The notes under the pieces are model-generated. The model saw nothing but the letters and a program-made list of their open reading frames with translations. It was not told the origin of the DNA and searched no databases. A DNA stretch of 64,000 bases from Streptomyces globosus (GTDB taxonomy: Bacteria; Actinomycetota; Actinomycetes; Streptomycetales; Streptomycetaceae): NCBI RefSeq assembly GCF_003325375.1, contig NZ_CP030862.1, forward strand, positions 1,553,501 to 1,617,500. The letters run 5' to 3'. Positions 36,917 to 46,529 of the stretch are shown here, piece by piece. The translations under genes were made by a program, and so were the position numbers. Position 1 is the stretch's first letter, and every line of letters starts with the position of its first letter.

Positions 36917-37855
36917 GTGAGTAACGCAGCCCCCGCCCCGCGGGTCATCGCCGTCGTCGGCCCCACCGCGGCCGGAAAGTCCGACCTGGGCGTGGCCCTG
37001 GCCCGCCACTTCGGCGGCGAGGTCGTCAACGCCGACTCCATGCAGCTGTACCGGGGGATGGACATCGGCACCGCCAAGCTGACGACCGGGGAGCGCGGCG
37101 GCGTCCCCCACCACCTCCTCGACATCTGGGACGTCACCGAGACGGCCAGCGTCGCCGAGTACCAGCGCCTGGCCCGCGCCGAGATCGACGCCCTGCTCGC
37201 CCGCGGCCGCACGCCCGTCGTCGTCGGCGGATCCGGCCTGTACGTGCGCGGCGCCCTCGACGTCATGGAGTTCCCCGGCACCGACCCGGAGGTGCGCGCC
37301 CGGCTGGAGGGGGAGCTGGAGCGCGGCGGCCCCGGCGCCCTGCACGCCCGCCTCGCCGCCGCCGACCCGGCGGCGGCGCGCGCGATCCTGCCCGGCAACG
37401 GCCGCCGCATCGTCCGCGCCCTGGAGGTCATCGAGATCACCGGGAAGCCGTTCACCGCGAACCTGCCCGGCCACGAGGCCTTCTACGAGACCGTGCAGAT
37501 CGGCGTCGACGTGGCCCGGCCGGAGCTCGACGAGCGGATCGCGCAGCGCGTCGACCGCATGTGGGAGGCCGGACTCGTCGACGAGGTGCGCGCACTGGAG
37601 GCCCGCGGCCTGCGCGAGGGCGTCACCGCCTCCCGCGCGCTGGGCTACCAGCAGGTCCTCGCCGCCCTCGCCGGCGAGTGCACCGAGGACGAGGCCCGTG
37701 CCGAGACCGTCCGCGCCACCAAGCGGTTCGCCCGCCGGCAGGACTCCTGGTTCCGCCGCGACCCGCGGGTCCACTGGCTCAGCGGCGCCGCCGCCGACCG
37801 GCGGGAACTCCCCCGACTCGCGCAGTCGTTGGTCGAACGGGCGATTACAGCCTGA
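36917..37855 (+). CDS. miaA: tRNA dimethylallyltransferase MiaA
   Basis: 312 residues; transfers a dimethylallyl group to N6 of A37, the substrate step for MiaB. P-loop GPTAAGKSDLG near 14, NADSMQLYRGMDIGTAK near 39, GGSGLYVRGALD near 100, and ATKRFARRQDSWFRRD near 275. GTG 36917 has GAGACT 6 nt upstream, a leaderless-like layout. A hairpin follows at 37861-37914. Confidence 0.96.
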   Translation: MSNAAPAPRVIAVVGPTAAGKSDLGVALARHFGGEVVNADSMQLYRGMDIGTAKLTTGERGGVPHHLLDIWDVTETASVAEYQRLARAEIDALLARGRTPVVVGGSGLYVRGALDVMEFPGTDPEVRARLEGELERGGPGALHARLAAADPAAARAILPGNGRRIVRALEVIEITGKPFTANLPGHEAFYETVQIGVDVARPELDERIAQRVDRMWEAGLVDEVRALEARGLREGVTASRALGYQQVLAALAGECTEDEARAETVRATKRFARRQDSWFRRDPRVHWLSGAAADRRELPRLAQSLVERAITA

Positions 37856-37860
37856 TCACG

Positions 37861-37914
37861 TGATGGCATCGGGACGCCCCGCGCGTCCGTTCGGGGCCCC
37901 GGGCCGTGCCATCA
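37861..37914 (+). terminator. Hairpin after miaA
   Basis: TGATGGCA / TGCCATCA pair enclosing further complementary GC blocks, followed by TCAAAT. Probable terminator, imperfect stem. Confidence 0.5.
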
Positions 37915-37980
37915 TCAAATTCCGCGGGTGTGGTCACCGGCGGTGAACGGCAGCGTGCGGAGTCCGAGTGGGGAGGGCGC

Positions 37981-38499
37981 GTGGCAATGGAGGCCGGCCC
38001 TCGCGACACCGGGCGCGACGGGGCCCGAGACGAAGCGGACCCGACGCTCCTCGGCGAGCCCGCCGACGGCGACGGCCTCGGGCTGCCCGCGGACCCCCAG
38101 CGGCTCACCACCGACGGGCCCGACGCCTCCGACACCGCCGACGGCGAGGACGCCTCGGGGCCCGCGTACGAGGTCGAGCTCCGCCCGCAGCGCAAGCTCC
38201 GCATCTGGCAGATCGCCCCGATCGTGATGCTGGCCGCCGCCGGCTCCCTGATGTTCGCCTTCCCGCTCGCGTTCGAATTCGGCGACGGCGGCGCCGTCGT
38301 CGCCATGCTCGGCTTCCTGATCAGCTCCTGCGCCGCCGGCTGGGGCATGATGGCCGCCCGCCGCGTCGGCTACACCTGGCCGGGGCTCCCGCCCCGCGGC
38401 AGCGGCCGCCGGCCCGACTGGCGCTTCGCCGCGCTGTACGCGATCGTCGCGCTGGCCGTCGTCGCCCTCGCCGCCTACCGGGTGGCCCGGCTCCGGTAA
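37981..38499 (+). CDS. Membrane protein of unknown function
   Basis: 172 residues from GTG 37981 (GGAGGG upstream; ATG 37987 is an alternative). The first 65 residues are acidic and probably disordered. Three hydrophobic segments follow, about 75-95, 100-122 and 150-168. Conserved position between miaA and dapF in Streptomyces is my recollection. Function not known. Confidence 0.65.
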   Translation: MAMEAGPRDTGRDGARDEADPTLLGEPADGDGLGLPADPQRLTTDGPDASDTADGEDASGPAYEVELRPQRKLRIWQIAPIVMLAAAGSLMFAFPLAFEFGDGGAVVAMLGFLISSCAAGWGMMAARRVGYTWPGLPPRGSGRRPDWRFAALYAIVALAVVALAAYRVARLR

Positions 38500-38553
38500 C
38501 CGCACCGGCCCTTCCTCCCGCCCCGCCTGCGACCTGCGCGGAAACCGGGTCGG

Positions 38554-38568
38554 TACCATGGTCCCGTG
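38554..38568 (+). promoter_or_regulatory. Leaderless-type -10 box of dapF
   Basis: TACCAT (38554-38559), 6 nt, then GTG 38566. Confidence 0.5.
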
Positions 38569-39441
38569 ACGCAGACCAGCCTCTCCTTCCTCAAGGGCCA
38601 CGGCACCGAGAACGACTTCGTGATCGTCCCGGACCCGGACAACGCGGTCGAACTGACCCCGGCCGCCGTCGCGAGGCTCTGCGACCGCCGCGCCGGCATC
38701 GGCGCGGACGGCGTGCTGCACGTCGTCCGCTCCGCCGCCCACCCCGAGGCCGCGCACATGGCCGGCGAGGCCGAGTGGTTCATGGACTACCGCAACAGCG
38801 ACGGCTCCGTCGCCGAGATGTGCGGCAACGGCGTCCGCGTCTTCGCCCGCTACCTCGAACACGCCGGCCACGCCGAACCCGGCGACCTCGCCGTCGCCAC
38901 CCGCGGCGGCGTCAAGCACGTCCACCTCGACAAGAGCGGTGACGTCACCGTCTCCATGGGCCGCGCCGCGCTCCCCGACGAGCAGGTCACCGTCGTCGTC
39001 GGCGACCGCGCCTGGCCCGCCCGCAACGTCAACATGGGCAACCCGCACGCCGTCGCGTTCGTCGAGAGCCTCGACCACGCCGGCAAGCTCCTGGAGGCGC
39101 CCCGCTACAGCCCCGCCGAGGCCTACCCGGCCGGGGTGAACGTCGAGTTCGTCGTCGACCGCGGCCCCCGCCACGTCGCCATGCGCGTCCACGAGCGCGG
39201 ATCCGGCGAGACCCGCTCCTGCGGCACCGGCGCCTGCGCCGTCGCCGTGGCCGCCATCCGCCGCGACGGACTCGACCCCGCGGCCACCGGAGCACCCGTC
39301 ACGTACACGGTCGACCTCCCCGGCGGTACCCTCTACATCACCGAACACCCCGACGGCCGGATCGACATGACCGGACCGGCCGTGATCGTGGCGGCGGGGG
39401 AGTTCGACCCCTCCTGGCTCAAGGAAACGGCCTTCGCCTGA
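38566..39441 (+). CDS. dapF: Diaminopimelate epimerase DapF
   Basis: 291 residues; interconverts LL- and meso-diaminopimelate for lysine and for peptidoglycan (Streptomyces walls use the LL form). Both catalytic cysteines are present: MCGNGVRVFARY near 85 and ETRSCGTGACAVAV near 223. N-terminus FLKGHGTENDFVIVPD is canonical. Confidence 0.96.
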   Translation: MTQTSLSFLKGHGTENDFVIVPDPDNAVELTPAAVARLCDRRAGIGADGVLHVVRSAAHPEAAHMAGEAEWFMDYRNSDGSVAEMCGNGVRVFARYLEHAGHAEPGDLAVATRGGVKHVHLDKSGDVTVSMGRAALPDEQVTVVVGDRAWPARNVNMGNPHAVAFVESLDHAGKLLEAPRYSPAEAYPAGVNVEFVVDRGPRHVAMRVHERGSGETRSCGTGACAVAVAAIRRDGLDPAATGAPVTYTVDLPGGTLYITEHPDGRIDMTGPAVIVAAGEFDPSWLKETAFA

Positions 39442-39581
39442 AGGTTCCCTCTCATGGGTGATCCGTTTCACGCTCAGCGAGAGGCGGACTGCGCCACGTG
39501 GTGGGGTCGGTAGCATCAGACACCGGCCCCGAGGGCTCACCCCATGCCCGCCACAGCCGGTCGAAGCCGCCGGAGGTGCCC

Positions 39582-41651
39582 ATGAGTGCAGAGGCCACGA
39601 ACCCCGAAGCACGACCCGAAGCGCGCCCCGAACTCCGCAGACGGGGCCGTACCCGCATCGACCTGCGCCGACTCGGGCGCGCCGCCCTCCTCGGGCCCGC
39701 CCCCCGGGACCGGCTGCCCGACGCCATCGGCCACGTCGCCGAGGCGCACCGCGCCCACCATCCGGACGCCGACCTCTCCGTCCTGCACCGCGCGTACCTC
39801 CTCGCGGAGTCCTCCCACCGCGGCCAGATGCGCAAGAGCGGTGAGCCGTACATCACACACCCGCTCGCCGTCACCCTCATCCTCGCCGAACTCGGCGCGG
39901 AGACAACGACCTTGACGGCCTCCCTGCTCCACGACACCGTCGAGGACACCGAGGTGACCCTCGATCAGGTCCGCGCCGAGTTCGGCGAGGAGGTCGGCTT
40001 CATCGTCGACGGCGTCACCAAGGTCGAGAAGATCGACTACGGGGCCGCAGCCGAGCCCGAGACCTTCCGCAAGATGCTCGTCGCCACCGGCAACGACGTC
40101 CGCGTCATGTCCATCAAACTCGCCGACCGGCTCCACAACATGCGCACCCTCGGCGTGATGCGCCCCGAGAAACAGGCCCGCATCGCCAAGGTCACCCGCG
40201 ACGTCCTCATCCCGCTCGCCGAACGGCTCGGCGTCCAGGCCCTCAAGACCGAACTCGAAGACCTCGTCTTCGCGATCCTCCACCCCGAGGAGTACGAGCG
40301 CACCCGCGCCCTCATCGCCGCCCAGGCGGGCAGCGACCCGCTGCCCGGCATCGCCGACTCCGTGCGCTCCGTCCTGCGCGACGCCGGCATCGCCGCCGAA
40401 GTACAGGTCCGGCCGAGGCACTTCGTGTCCGTCCACCGCGTGTCCCTCAAACGCGGCGAGCTGCGCGGCTCCGACTTCGGCCGCGTCCTCGTCCTCGTCG
40501 GCGAGAACGCCGACTGCTACGCCGTGCTGGGCGAGCTCCACACCTGCTTCACCCCGGTCGTCTCCGAGTTCAAGGACTTCATCGCCGCCCCCAAGTTCAA
40601 CCTCTACCAGTCGCTGCACACCGCCGTCGCCACACCCGACGGGTACGTCGCCGAAGTCATCGTCCGCACCCGCCAGATGCACCGCGTCGCCGAGGCCGGC
40701 GTCATCGCCCTCGGCAACCCGTACGCCACCGGCGACCACGCCGACGGCGACGAGGAGCGCGCCGACCCCACCCGGCCCGGCTGGCTCGCCCGCCTCCTCG
40801 ACTGGCAGCGCTCCGCACCCGACCCCGACACCTTCTGGAGCGGGCTGCGCGCCGAACTCGCCCAGGACCGGGAGATCACCGTCTTCCGCCCCGACGGCGG
40901 CACGCTCGGCCTCCCCGCCGGCGCCACCTGCATCGACGCCGCCTACGCCCAGCACGGCGAAGCCGCCCACGGCTGCATCGGCGCCCGGGTCAACGGGCGC
41001 CTGACCTCGCTGGGCTCACGGCTCTCCGACGGCGACACCGTCCAGCTGCTGCTCTCCCACGACTCCTCCTCCGGTCCCGGCGCCGACTGGCTCGACCACG
41101 CCCGCACCACCGCCGCCCGGATCGCGATCACCAGCTGGCTCCGGCAGCACCCCGACGGGGCCACCCCCACCACCACACCCGCCCGCGCCCCCCTGTCCGT
41201 CGTCGGGGCCCGCGGCGGAGGCGGCAACGCCGTCGCCGACCTGCCCGACGCCACCGTGCGCCTGGCCGGCTGCTGTACGCCGGTCCCGCCGGATGCCGTC
41301 GCCGGGTTCGTCGTCCGCGGCGGGGCCGTCACCGTCCACCGCGTCGGCTGCGAGGCCGTGGCCCGGATGCGGGCGCTGGGCCGCACCACCGTCGCCGTGC
41401 ACTGGCGGGCCACCGCCGACTGCCGCGTCACCCTCACCGCCGAATCGTTCGGCCGCCCCCACCTGCTGGCCGACCTGACCGAAGCCATCGCCCGCCAAGG
41501 CGTCGAAGTCGTCTCCGCCACCGTCGAACCGCCCGTCGAGCAGCGCGTCCGGCACACCTACACCCTCCAGCTGCCCGACGCCGCCGGGCTGCCCGCCCTC
41601 ATGCGGGCCATGCGGAACGTGCCCGGCGTGTACGACGTCGGCCGCGCCTGA
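39582..41651 (+). CDS. rshA: RelA/SpoT homologue RshA
   Basis: 689 residues with RSH architecture: HD hydrolase domain (about 65-210; SHRGQMRKSGEPYITHP, HDTVEDTEVT), synthetase-like domain (about 250-370), TGS (about 420-480) and a C-terminal ACT domain. The HD motif is intact, so (p)ppGpp hydrolysis is likely. In the synthetase-like domain, KFNLYQSLHTAV is kept, but the ATP-binding RxKHxYS-type motif reads RPRHFVSVHRV and the VEMQIRT motif reads AEVIVRT, so synthesis may be weak. GGAGG at 39572 supports ATG 39582. Corresponds by type and location to the second RSH gene (rshA) of S. coelicolor. Confidence 0.88.
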   Translation: MSAEATNPEARPEARPELRRRGRTRIDLRRLGRAALLGPAPRDRLPDAIGHVAEAHRAHHPDADLSVLHRAYLLAESSHRGQMRKSGEPYITHPLAVTLILAELGAETTTLTASLLHDTVEDTEVTLDQVRAEFGEEVGFIVDGVTKVEKIDYGAAAEPETFRKMLVATGNDVRVMSIKLADRLHNMRTLGVMRPEKQARIAKVTRDVLIPLAERLGVQALKTELEDLVFAILHPEEYERTRALIAAQAGSDPLPGIADSVRSVLRDAGIAAEVQVRPRHFVSVHRVSLKRGELRGSDFGRVLVLVGENADCYAVLGELHTCFTPVVSEFKDFIAAPKFNLYQSLHTAVATPDGYVAEVIVRTRQMHRVAEAGVIALGNPYATGDHADGDEERADPTRPGWLARLLDWQRSAPDPDTFWSGLRAELAQDREITVFRPDGGTLGLPAGATCIDAAYAQHGEAAHGCIGARVNGRLTSLGSRLSDGDTVQLLLSHDSSSGPGADWLDHARTTAARIAITSWLRQHPDGATPTTTPARAPLSVVGARGGGGNAVADLPDATVRLAGCCTPVPPDAVAGFVVRGGAVTVHRVGCEAVARMRALGRTTVAVHWRATADCRVTLTAESFGRPHLLADLTEAIARQGVEVVSATVEPPVEQRVRHTYTLQLPDAAGLPALMRAMRNVPGVYDVGRA

Positions 41652-41807
41652 CCGGCGGGCCGCCGCCGCGGACCGCGCCCCGCCGGTGCCGGGCCGCGGC
41701 GGGCCGTCAGCCGCACGGCGGCCCCTCCCGCGCCCGGAGGTCCCGTTCGGGTGGAACCGTCGCGCGCCGTACCCGGCCGCGCGGCGGGCGCTGGTAAGCG
41801 GTGGGGG

Positions 41808-43253
41808 ATGCAGCTCACCTCCCCGCGCCTGCGCGCCTCCCTGCTCGCCGCGGCCTCCCTCGGCCTGGTCGCCGCCGCGCTGCCCCCGCCGACGCCGCTG
41901 GGCATCGGAGACCCGCTGTTCCCGCACCTGGGCAACCCCGGCTACGACGTCCTCTCGTACGACCTCTCCCTCACCTACAAGGACAACAGGACCCCCCTCG
42001 ACGCCGTCACCCGGATCGACGCCCGCGCCCTCACCGCCCTGGACCGCATCAACCTCGACTTCACCCACGGAACAGTCGCCTCCGCCGAGGTGAACGGGCA
42101 GCCCGCCGCCTTCGAGAGCGTCGGCGAGGACCTCGTCCTCACCCCCGAGAGCCCCGTCGCCCCCCACACCCCGCTCCGCATCGCCGTCCGGCACACCAGC
42201 GACCCGCGCGGCGCCGCCGACGGCGGCTGGGTCCCCACCGCGGACGGACTCGCCATGGCCAACCAGGCCGACGCCGCCCACCGCGTCTTCCCCTGCAACG
42301 ACCACCCCGCCGACAAGGCCTACTTCACCTTCCGGATCACCGCCCCCGAAGGGCTGACCGCCGTCGCGAACGGCGTCGCCGGCGCGCTGCCCGTCCGCAC
42401 CGCCGCCGGCCCCACCACCTGGACGTACCGGACCCTGCACCCCATGGCCACCGAGCTCGCCCAGGTCTCCATCGGCGAATCCGCCGTCCTGCACCGCACC
42501 GGCCCCCACGGCCTGCCGCTGCGCGACGTCGTCCCCGCCGCCGACCGGGCCCGCCTCGAACCCTGGCTGAAGAAGACCCACGGCCACATCGCATGGATGG
42601 AGGAGCGCGTCGGCCGCTACCCCTTCGAGAACTACGGCGTGCTCATCGCCCAGGCCCAGACCGGCTTCGAGCTCGAAACGCAGACCCTCTCCCTCTTCGA
42701 GAGCGGCCTCTTCGCGGGCGACGGCTACCCGGAGTGGTACGTCGAGGCCGTCATGGTCCACGAGCTCGCCCACCAGTGGTTCGGCGACAGCGTCACCCCC
42801 CGCACCTGGTCCGACCTGTGGCTCAACGAGGGCCATGCCACCTGGTACGAGGCCCTCTACGCCGACCACCTCGGCAAGTACTCCCTGGAGCGGCGCATGC
42901 GCGAGGCGTACGAGCGCTCCGACCAGTGGCGCGCCTCCGGAGGCCCCCCGGCCGCCCCCAAGCCCGCCGCCCCCGGCCAGAAGATCGGACTGTTCCGGCC
43001 CGTCGTCTACGACGGCTCCGCGCTCGTCCTGTACGCCCTGCGCCAGGAGATCGGCGCGGCCGCCTTCGACCGCATCCAGCGCCGCTGGGTCACCGAGCAC
43101 CGCGACGGCGTCGCCGGCACCGCCGACTTCGTCCGCCTCGCCTCCCAGGAGGCCGGACGCGACATGGAGCCCTTCCTGAAGCCCTGGCTGTACGGCAAGA
43201 CCACGCCCCCGATGCCCGGACACCCGGAATGGGGCGGCGCGAAAAGCGTGTGA
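41808..43253 (+). CDS. Secreted M1-family metallopeptidase
   Basis: 481 residues. N-terminal signal-like segment ([21 protein letters not shown]). Gluzincin zinc site HELAHQWFG with the third ligand in NEGHATWYE, 18 residues later, near 325-345. The N-terminal beta domain contains the unusual [16 protein letters not shown] substrate-side motif typical of actinobacterial M1 proteins. Likely extracellular aminopeptidase; the GAMEN exopeptidase motif is replaced by TGFELETQT, so specificity differs from PepN. Confidence 0.9.
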   Translation: MQLTSPRLRASLLAAASLGLVAAALPPPTPLGIGDPLFPHLGNPGYDVLSYDLSLTYKDNRTPLDAVTRIDARALTALDRINLDFTHGTVASAEVNGQPAAFESVGEDLVLTPESPVAPHTPLRIAVRHTSDPRGAADGGWVPTADGLAMANQADAAHRVFPCNDHPADKAYFTFRITAPEGLTAVANGVAGALPVRTAAGPTTWTYRTLHPMATELAQVSIGESAVLHRTGPHGLPLRDVVPAADRARLEPWLKKTHGHIAWMEERVGRYPFENYGVLIAQAQTGFELETQTLSLFESGLFAGDGYPEWYVEAVMVHELAHQWFGDSVTPRTWSDLWLNEGHATWYEALYADHLGKYSLERRMREAYERSDQWRASGGPPAAPKPAAPGQKIGLFRPVVYDGSALVLYALRQEIGAAAFDRIQRRWVTEHRDGVAGTADFVRLASQEAGRDMEPFLKPWLYGKTTPPMPGHPEWGGAKSV

Positions 43254-43463
43254 CCCGGCAGGAAGGGGCATGCCACCATCGACGGGGCCGCACCGCGCCG
43301 GGGAATCTCCCGGCCGCATGCGACGTTGCACACGTCAGTAAGGTGTCGCACGTGCTTCCGGCGGCCGCGGCCGCCGGGAAACGGCCCCGACCGCCTACCG
43401 CGGCCGGGCACCCGCCGAGGCGGGCCCCTTCCGACACCGCCCACACACCGACGTAAGGATCCA

Positions 43464-44972
43464 ATGACCTCCTCTTCTTCCGCTTCCCAGGACGCGCGGG
43501 CCGCACAGGACGACGTGCGCGAACCGCAGAGCTTCACCGAGAGCCTCCGGGCCGACGCCCTGATGGAAGAGGACGTCGCCTGGAGCCACGAGATCGACGG
43601 AGACCGGGACGGCGACCAGTTCGACCGCTCCGAGCGCGCCGCACTCCGGCGCGTCGCAGGCCTCTCCACCGAGCTCGAAGACGTCACCGAGGTCGAGTAC
43701 CGGCAGCTCCGCCTGGAGCGCGTCGTCCTCGTCGGCGTGTGGACGTCCGGCACCGTGCAGGACGCCGAGAATTCCCTCGCGGAGCTCGCCGCCCTCGCCG
43801 AGACCGCCGGCGCCCTCGTCCTCGACGGCGTGATCCAGCGCCGCGACAAGCCCGACCCGGCCACCTTCATCGGCTCCGGCAAGGCGCGCGAACTGCGCGA
43901 CATCGTGCTGGAGAGCGGCGCCGACACCGTCGTCTGCGACGGTGAGCTCAGCCCCGGCCAGCTCATCGCCCTCGAAGACGTCGTGAAGGTCAAGGTGGTC
44001 GACCGGACCGCGCTCATCCTCGACATCTTCGCCCAGCACGCCAAGTCCCGAGAGGGCAAGGCGCAGGTCGCCCTCGCGCAGATGCAGTACATGCTTCCGC
44101 GCCTGCGCGGCTGGGGCCAGTCGCTGTCCCGGCAGATGGGCGGCGGCGGAGGCGGCGGTATGGCCACCCGCGGCCCCGGTGAGACCAAGATCGAGACGGA
44201 CCGGCGCCGGATCCGCGAGAAGATGGCGAAGATGCGCCGGGAGATCGCGGAGATGAAGACCGGCCGCGACATCAAGCGCCAGGAGCGGCGCCGCAACAAG
44301 GTGCCCTCCGTCGCCATCGCCGGCTACACGAACGCCGGCAAGTCCTCCCTGCTCAACCGCCTCACCGGCGCGGGCGTCCTCGTCGAGAACGCCCTGTTCG
44401 CCACCCTCGACCCGACCGTCCGCCGGGCCGAGACGCCCAGCGGCCGGGTGTACACCCTGGCCGACACCGTCGGCTTCGTCCGGCACCTGCCCCACCACCT
44501 CGTCGAGGCCTTCCGCTCCACGATGGAGGAGGTCGGGGACGCCGACCTCATCCTGCACATCGTGGACGGCTCGCACCCCGCCCCGGACGAGCAGCTCGCC
44601 GCCGTCCGCGAGGTCATCCGGGAGGTCGGCGCGGCCGACGTGCCCGAGATCGTCGTGGTCAACAAGGCGGACGCCGCGGACCCGCTGGTCCTCCAGCGGC
44701 TCCTGCGCATCGAGCGGCACTCGATCGCCGTCTCCGCGCGCACCGGGCAGGGCATCGAGGAGCTCCTGCGGCTCATCGACGCCGAACTGCCCCGGCCGTC
44801 CGTCGAGGTCGAAGCCCTCGTGCCGTACACCCACGGCTCGCTGGTCGCCCGGGCGCACGCCGAAGGCGAGGTGGTCTCCGAGGAGCACACCCCGGAGGGC
44901 ACCCTGCTCAAGGTGCTCGTCCACCCGGAACTGGCCGCCGAACTGGCGCCGTTCGTTCCGGCCAAGCAGTAG
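43464..44972 (+). CDS. hflX: Ribosome-associated GTPase HflX
   Basis: 502 residues. HflX splits stalled 70S ribosomes after stress. N-terminal ND1 domain about 90-200 (TFIGSGKARELRDIV), glycine-rich segment GGGGGGG near 232, the MATRGPGETKIETDRRRI motif, and a G domain with G1 GYTNAGKSS, G3 DTVGF and G4 NKAD. AAGGA precedes ATG 43464. An acidic N-terminal extension of about 60 residues is typical of Streptomyces HflX. A strong bidirectional terminator follows. Confidence 0.95.
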   Translation: MTSSSSASQDARAAQDDVREPQSFTESLRADALMEEDVAWSHEIDGDRDGDQFDRSERAALRRVAGLSTELEDVTEVEYRQLRLERVVLVGVWTSGTVQDAENSLAELAALAETAGALVLDGVIQRRDKPDPATFIGSGKARELRDIVLESGADTVVCDGELSPGQLIALEDVVKVKVVDRTALILDIFAQHAKSREGKAQVALAQMQYMLPRLRGWGQSLSRQMGGGGGGGMATRGPGETKIETDRRRIREKMAKMRREIAEMKTGRDIKRQERRRNKVPSVAIAGYTNAGKSSLLNRLTGAGVLVENALFATLDPTVRRAETPSGRVYTLADTVGFVRHLPHHLVEAFRSTMEEVGDADLILHIVDGSHPAPDEQLAAVREVIREVGAADVPEIVVVNKADAADPLVLQRLLRIERHSIAVSARTGQGIEELLRLIDAELPRPSVEVEALVPYTHGSLVARAHAEGEVVSEEHTPEGTLLKVLVHPELAAELAPFVPAKQ

Positions 44973-45003
44973 CCGCGCCGCCCGCACCGCCGGGCGCGCG
45001 AAA

Positions 45004-45039
45004 GCCGAGTGCCCCCTGCACGCGCAGGGGGCACTCGGC
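45004..45039. terminator. Bidirectional terminator after hflX
   Basis: Perfect 16-bp stem GCCGAGTGCCCCCTGC / GCAGGGGGCACTCGGC with ACGC loop between convergent hflX and protease genes. Confidence 0.8.
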
Positions 45040-45056
45040 CGTGTCCGGCTGCCGGA

Positions 45057-46229
45057 CTACCTGAACTTGGCGCTGACCGCGTCGAAGATCCCCTTGGCCT
45101 CCGGGCCCAGCCGCGGACCCGCCAGCCAGCCCGCCTTCGCCGGGCCGATCGAGGTGTTCGACACCAGCGCCGGCTTGCCGTCACTGCCCGCGGCGATCCA
45201 GCCGCCGCCCGACGAACCGCCCGTCATCGTGCAGCCGATGCGGTACATGACCGGATCGTTCGCCTTCAGCGTCAGCCGCCCCGGCTTGTCGGTGCACTGG
45301 TACGCCTTCTGCCCGTCGAACGGGGCCGACGCCGGGTAGCCCGTCGCCGTCATCCCGGACAGCTTCGGCACCGCCGGCGCGTTGAACTCCACCGGGAGCG
45401 CCGCACCGACCGTCTCCTCCAGCGACTTGCCGGTGCTCTTCTCCGGCACCACGTGCAGCACGGCGAAGTCGTACGGGGCACCCGCACCGCCCGTCGGCCC
45501 GCCCGTGGAGATCCACTGGTCGGAGGTCTGCGCCCAGTCGCTCCACCACACGCCGTACGGGGCCACCTCCTGCCGCGGCGCGCCCTTGAGCTGCGCCGCC
45601 GACTTGCCCGCGCTGTTGTACGACGGGACGAAGGCGATGTTCCGGTACCAGCCGCCGGCCTTGCCGGCGTGCACGCAGTGCCCGGCCGTCCACACCAGGT
45701 TCGACTTGCCCGGGCGCGCCGGGTCCTTCACCACGGTCGCCGAGCACACCATGGAGCCCTCGGGGCCGTCGAAGAACACCTTGCCCGACGCGGGGATCGT
45801 CGAGCGGTACGGCGTGGCCGCCGGCTTCGCCGGCACCGCCGCCGGAGCCGGGTCGGTGACGCCCTGGTCCCTGCCCGCGTCCGGATCGACCGCCGGGGGC
45901 TGCGGCGTCTTCGCCGCCTCCCGCATCCGGTCCGGGTCCCACAGGCCCTCGATGACCGGGTTGATGTAGTCGCCCGCCTCGCGGAGCCAGTCCTCCTTCT
46001 TCCAGTTCTTCCACTCACCTCCCCGCCACTTCTCCAGGTCGATGCCGTGCTGCTTCAGCTTGTCCTTCAGCTGGTCCGGGATCTTGATCCCTTCGCCTCC
46101 GGACGGAAGGCTCGCCGCCACGGTGGGCTTGGCGTCGCCGCCGGCCTCCCCGTCGCCCGGGCCGCAGGCGGCGGTCATCGCGAGTGCCGCCGCGCACAGG
46201 ATCGCGGTGACCGGTCGGTTCGGTCGCAT
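45057..46229 (-). CDS. Secreted trypsin-like serine peptidase (lipoprotein)
   Basis: 390 residues. A signal peptide with lipobox-like TAAC near residues 20-23 suggests lipid anchoring. An unusual Trp/Lys/Glu-rich segment (WRGGEWKNWKKEDWLREAG, about 65-85) precedes the peptidase domain. The catalytic triad is visible: WTAGHCVH, YDFAVLH and GGSSGGGW. ATG 46229 follows GGGGGACTC. Divergent from the siderophore-type genes. Substrate unknown. Confidence 0.88.
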   Translation of the reverse strand: MRPNRPVTAILCAAALAMTAACGPGDGEAGGDAKPTVAASLPSGGEGIKIPDQLKDKLKQHGIDLEKWRGGEWKNWKKEDWLREAGDYINPVIEGLWDPDRMREAAKTPQPPAVDPDAGRDQGVTDPAPAAVPAKPAATPYRSTIPASGKVFFDGPEGSMVCSATVVKDPARPGKSNLVWTAGHCVHAGKAGGWYRNIAFVPSYNSAGKSAAQLKGAPRQEVAPYGVWWSDWAQTSDQWISTGGPTGGAGAPYDFAVLHVVPEKSTGKSLEETVGAALPVEFNAPAVPKLSGMTATGYPASAPFDGQKAYQCTDKPGRLTLKANDPVMYRIGCTMTGGSSGGGWIAAGSDGKPALVSNTSIGPAKAGWLAGPRLGPEAKGIFDAVSAKFR

Positions 46230-46529
46230 GTCGTGAGTCCCCCTGGTGTTTCCGGGCATGGGCTGCGGACGCCGTGAGGTGCGGCCGCGGATGCAGCACC
46301 CCACTATGCCGTCGCAGTCGGGGACGGCGCAGCCCGCCCCCTCGGTTCCCGTCCGGCCCCCGGGCGGCCCGGACTTCCCGCCGCGCCGCCCCAAGGTTCT
46401 TGCGCCCGCCCCGTGTTCCGGCGCCGCCGCCGTCGTTGGTACGTACGGGAGAGCGGGGCGGGCGGGGAAGCGGAATCCGGGTCAGAAACGATCCGGCAGG
46501 GCGATTTCAGTGCGGGAGGTCCGACACTC
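46230..46529. other. 300-bp divergent intergenic region, no clear control site
   Basis: Lies between the serine-protease start and the aminotransferase start. I searched for an iron box of the DmdR/IdeR type (TTAGGTTAGGCTAACCTAA-like) and saw none. No convincing -35/-10 pair was found on either strand. Confidence 0.4.

Noticed and set aside
46230..46529. Iron-box operator for the siderophore-type genes
   Set aside because: No 19-bp palindrome resembling a DmdR/IdeR site could be found by eye.
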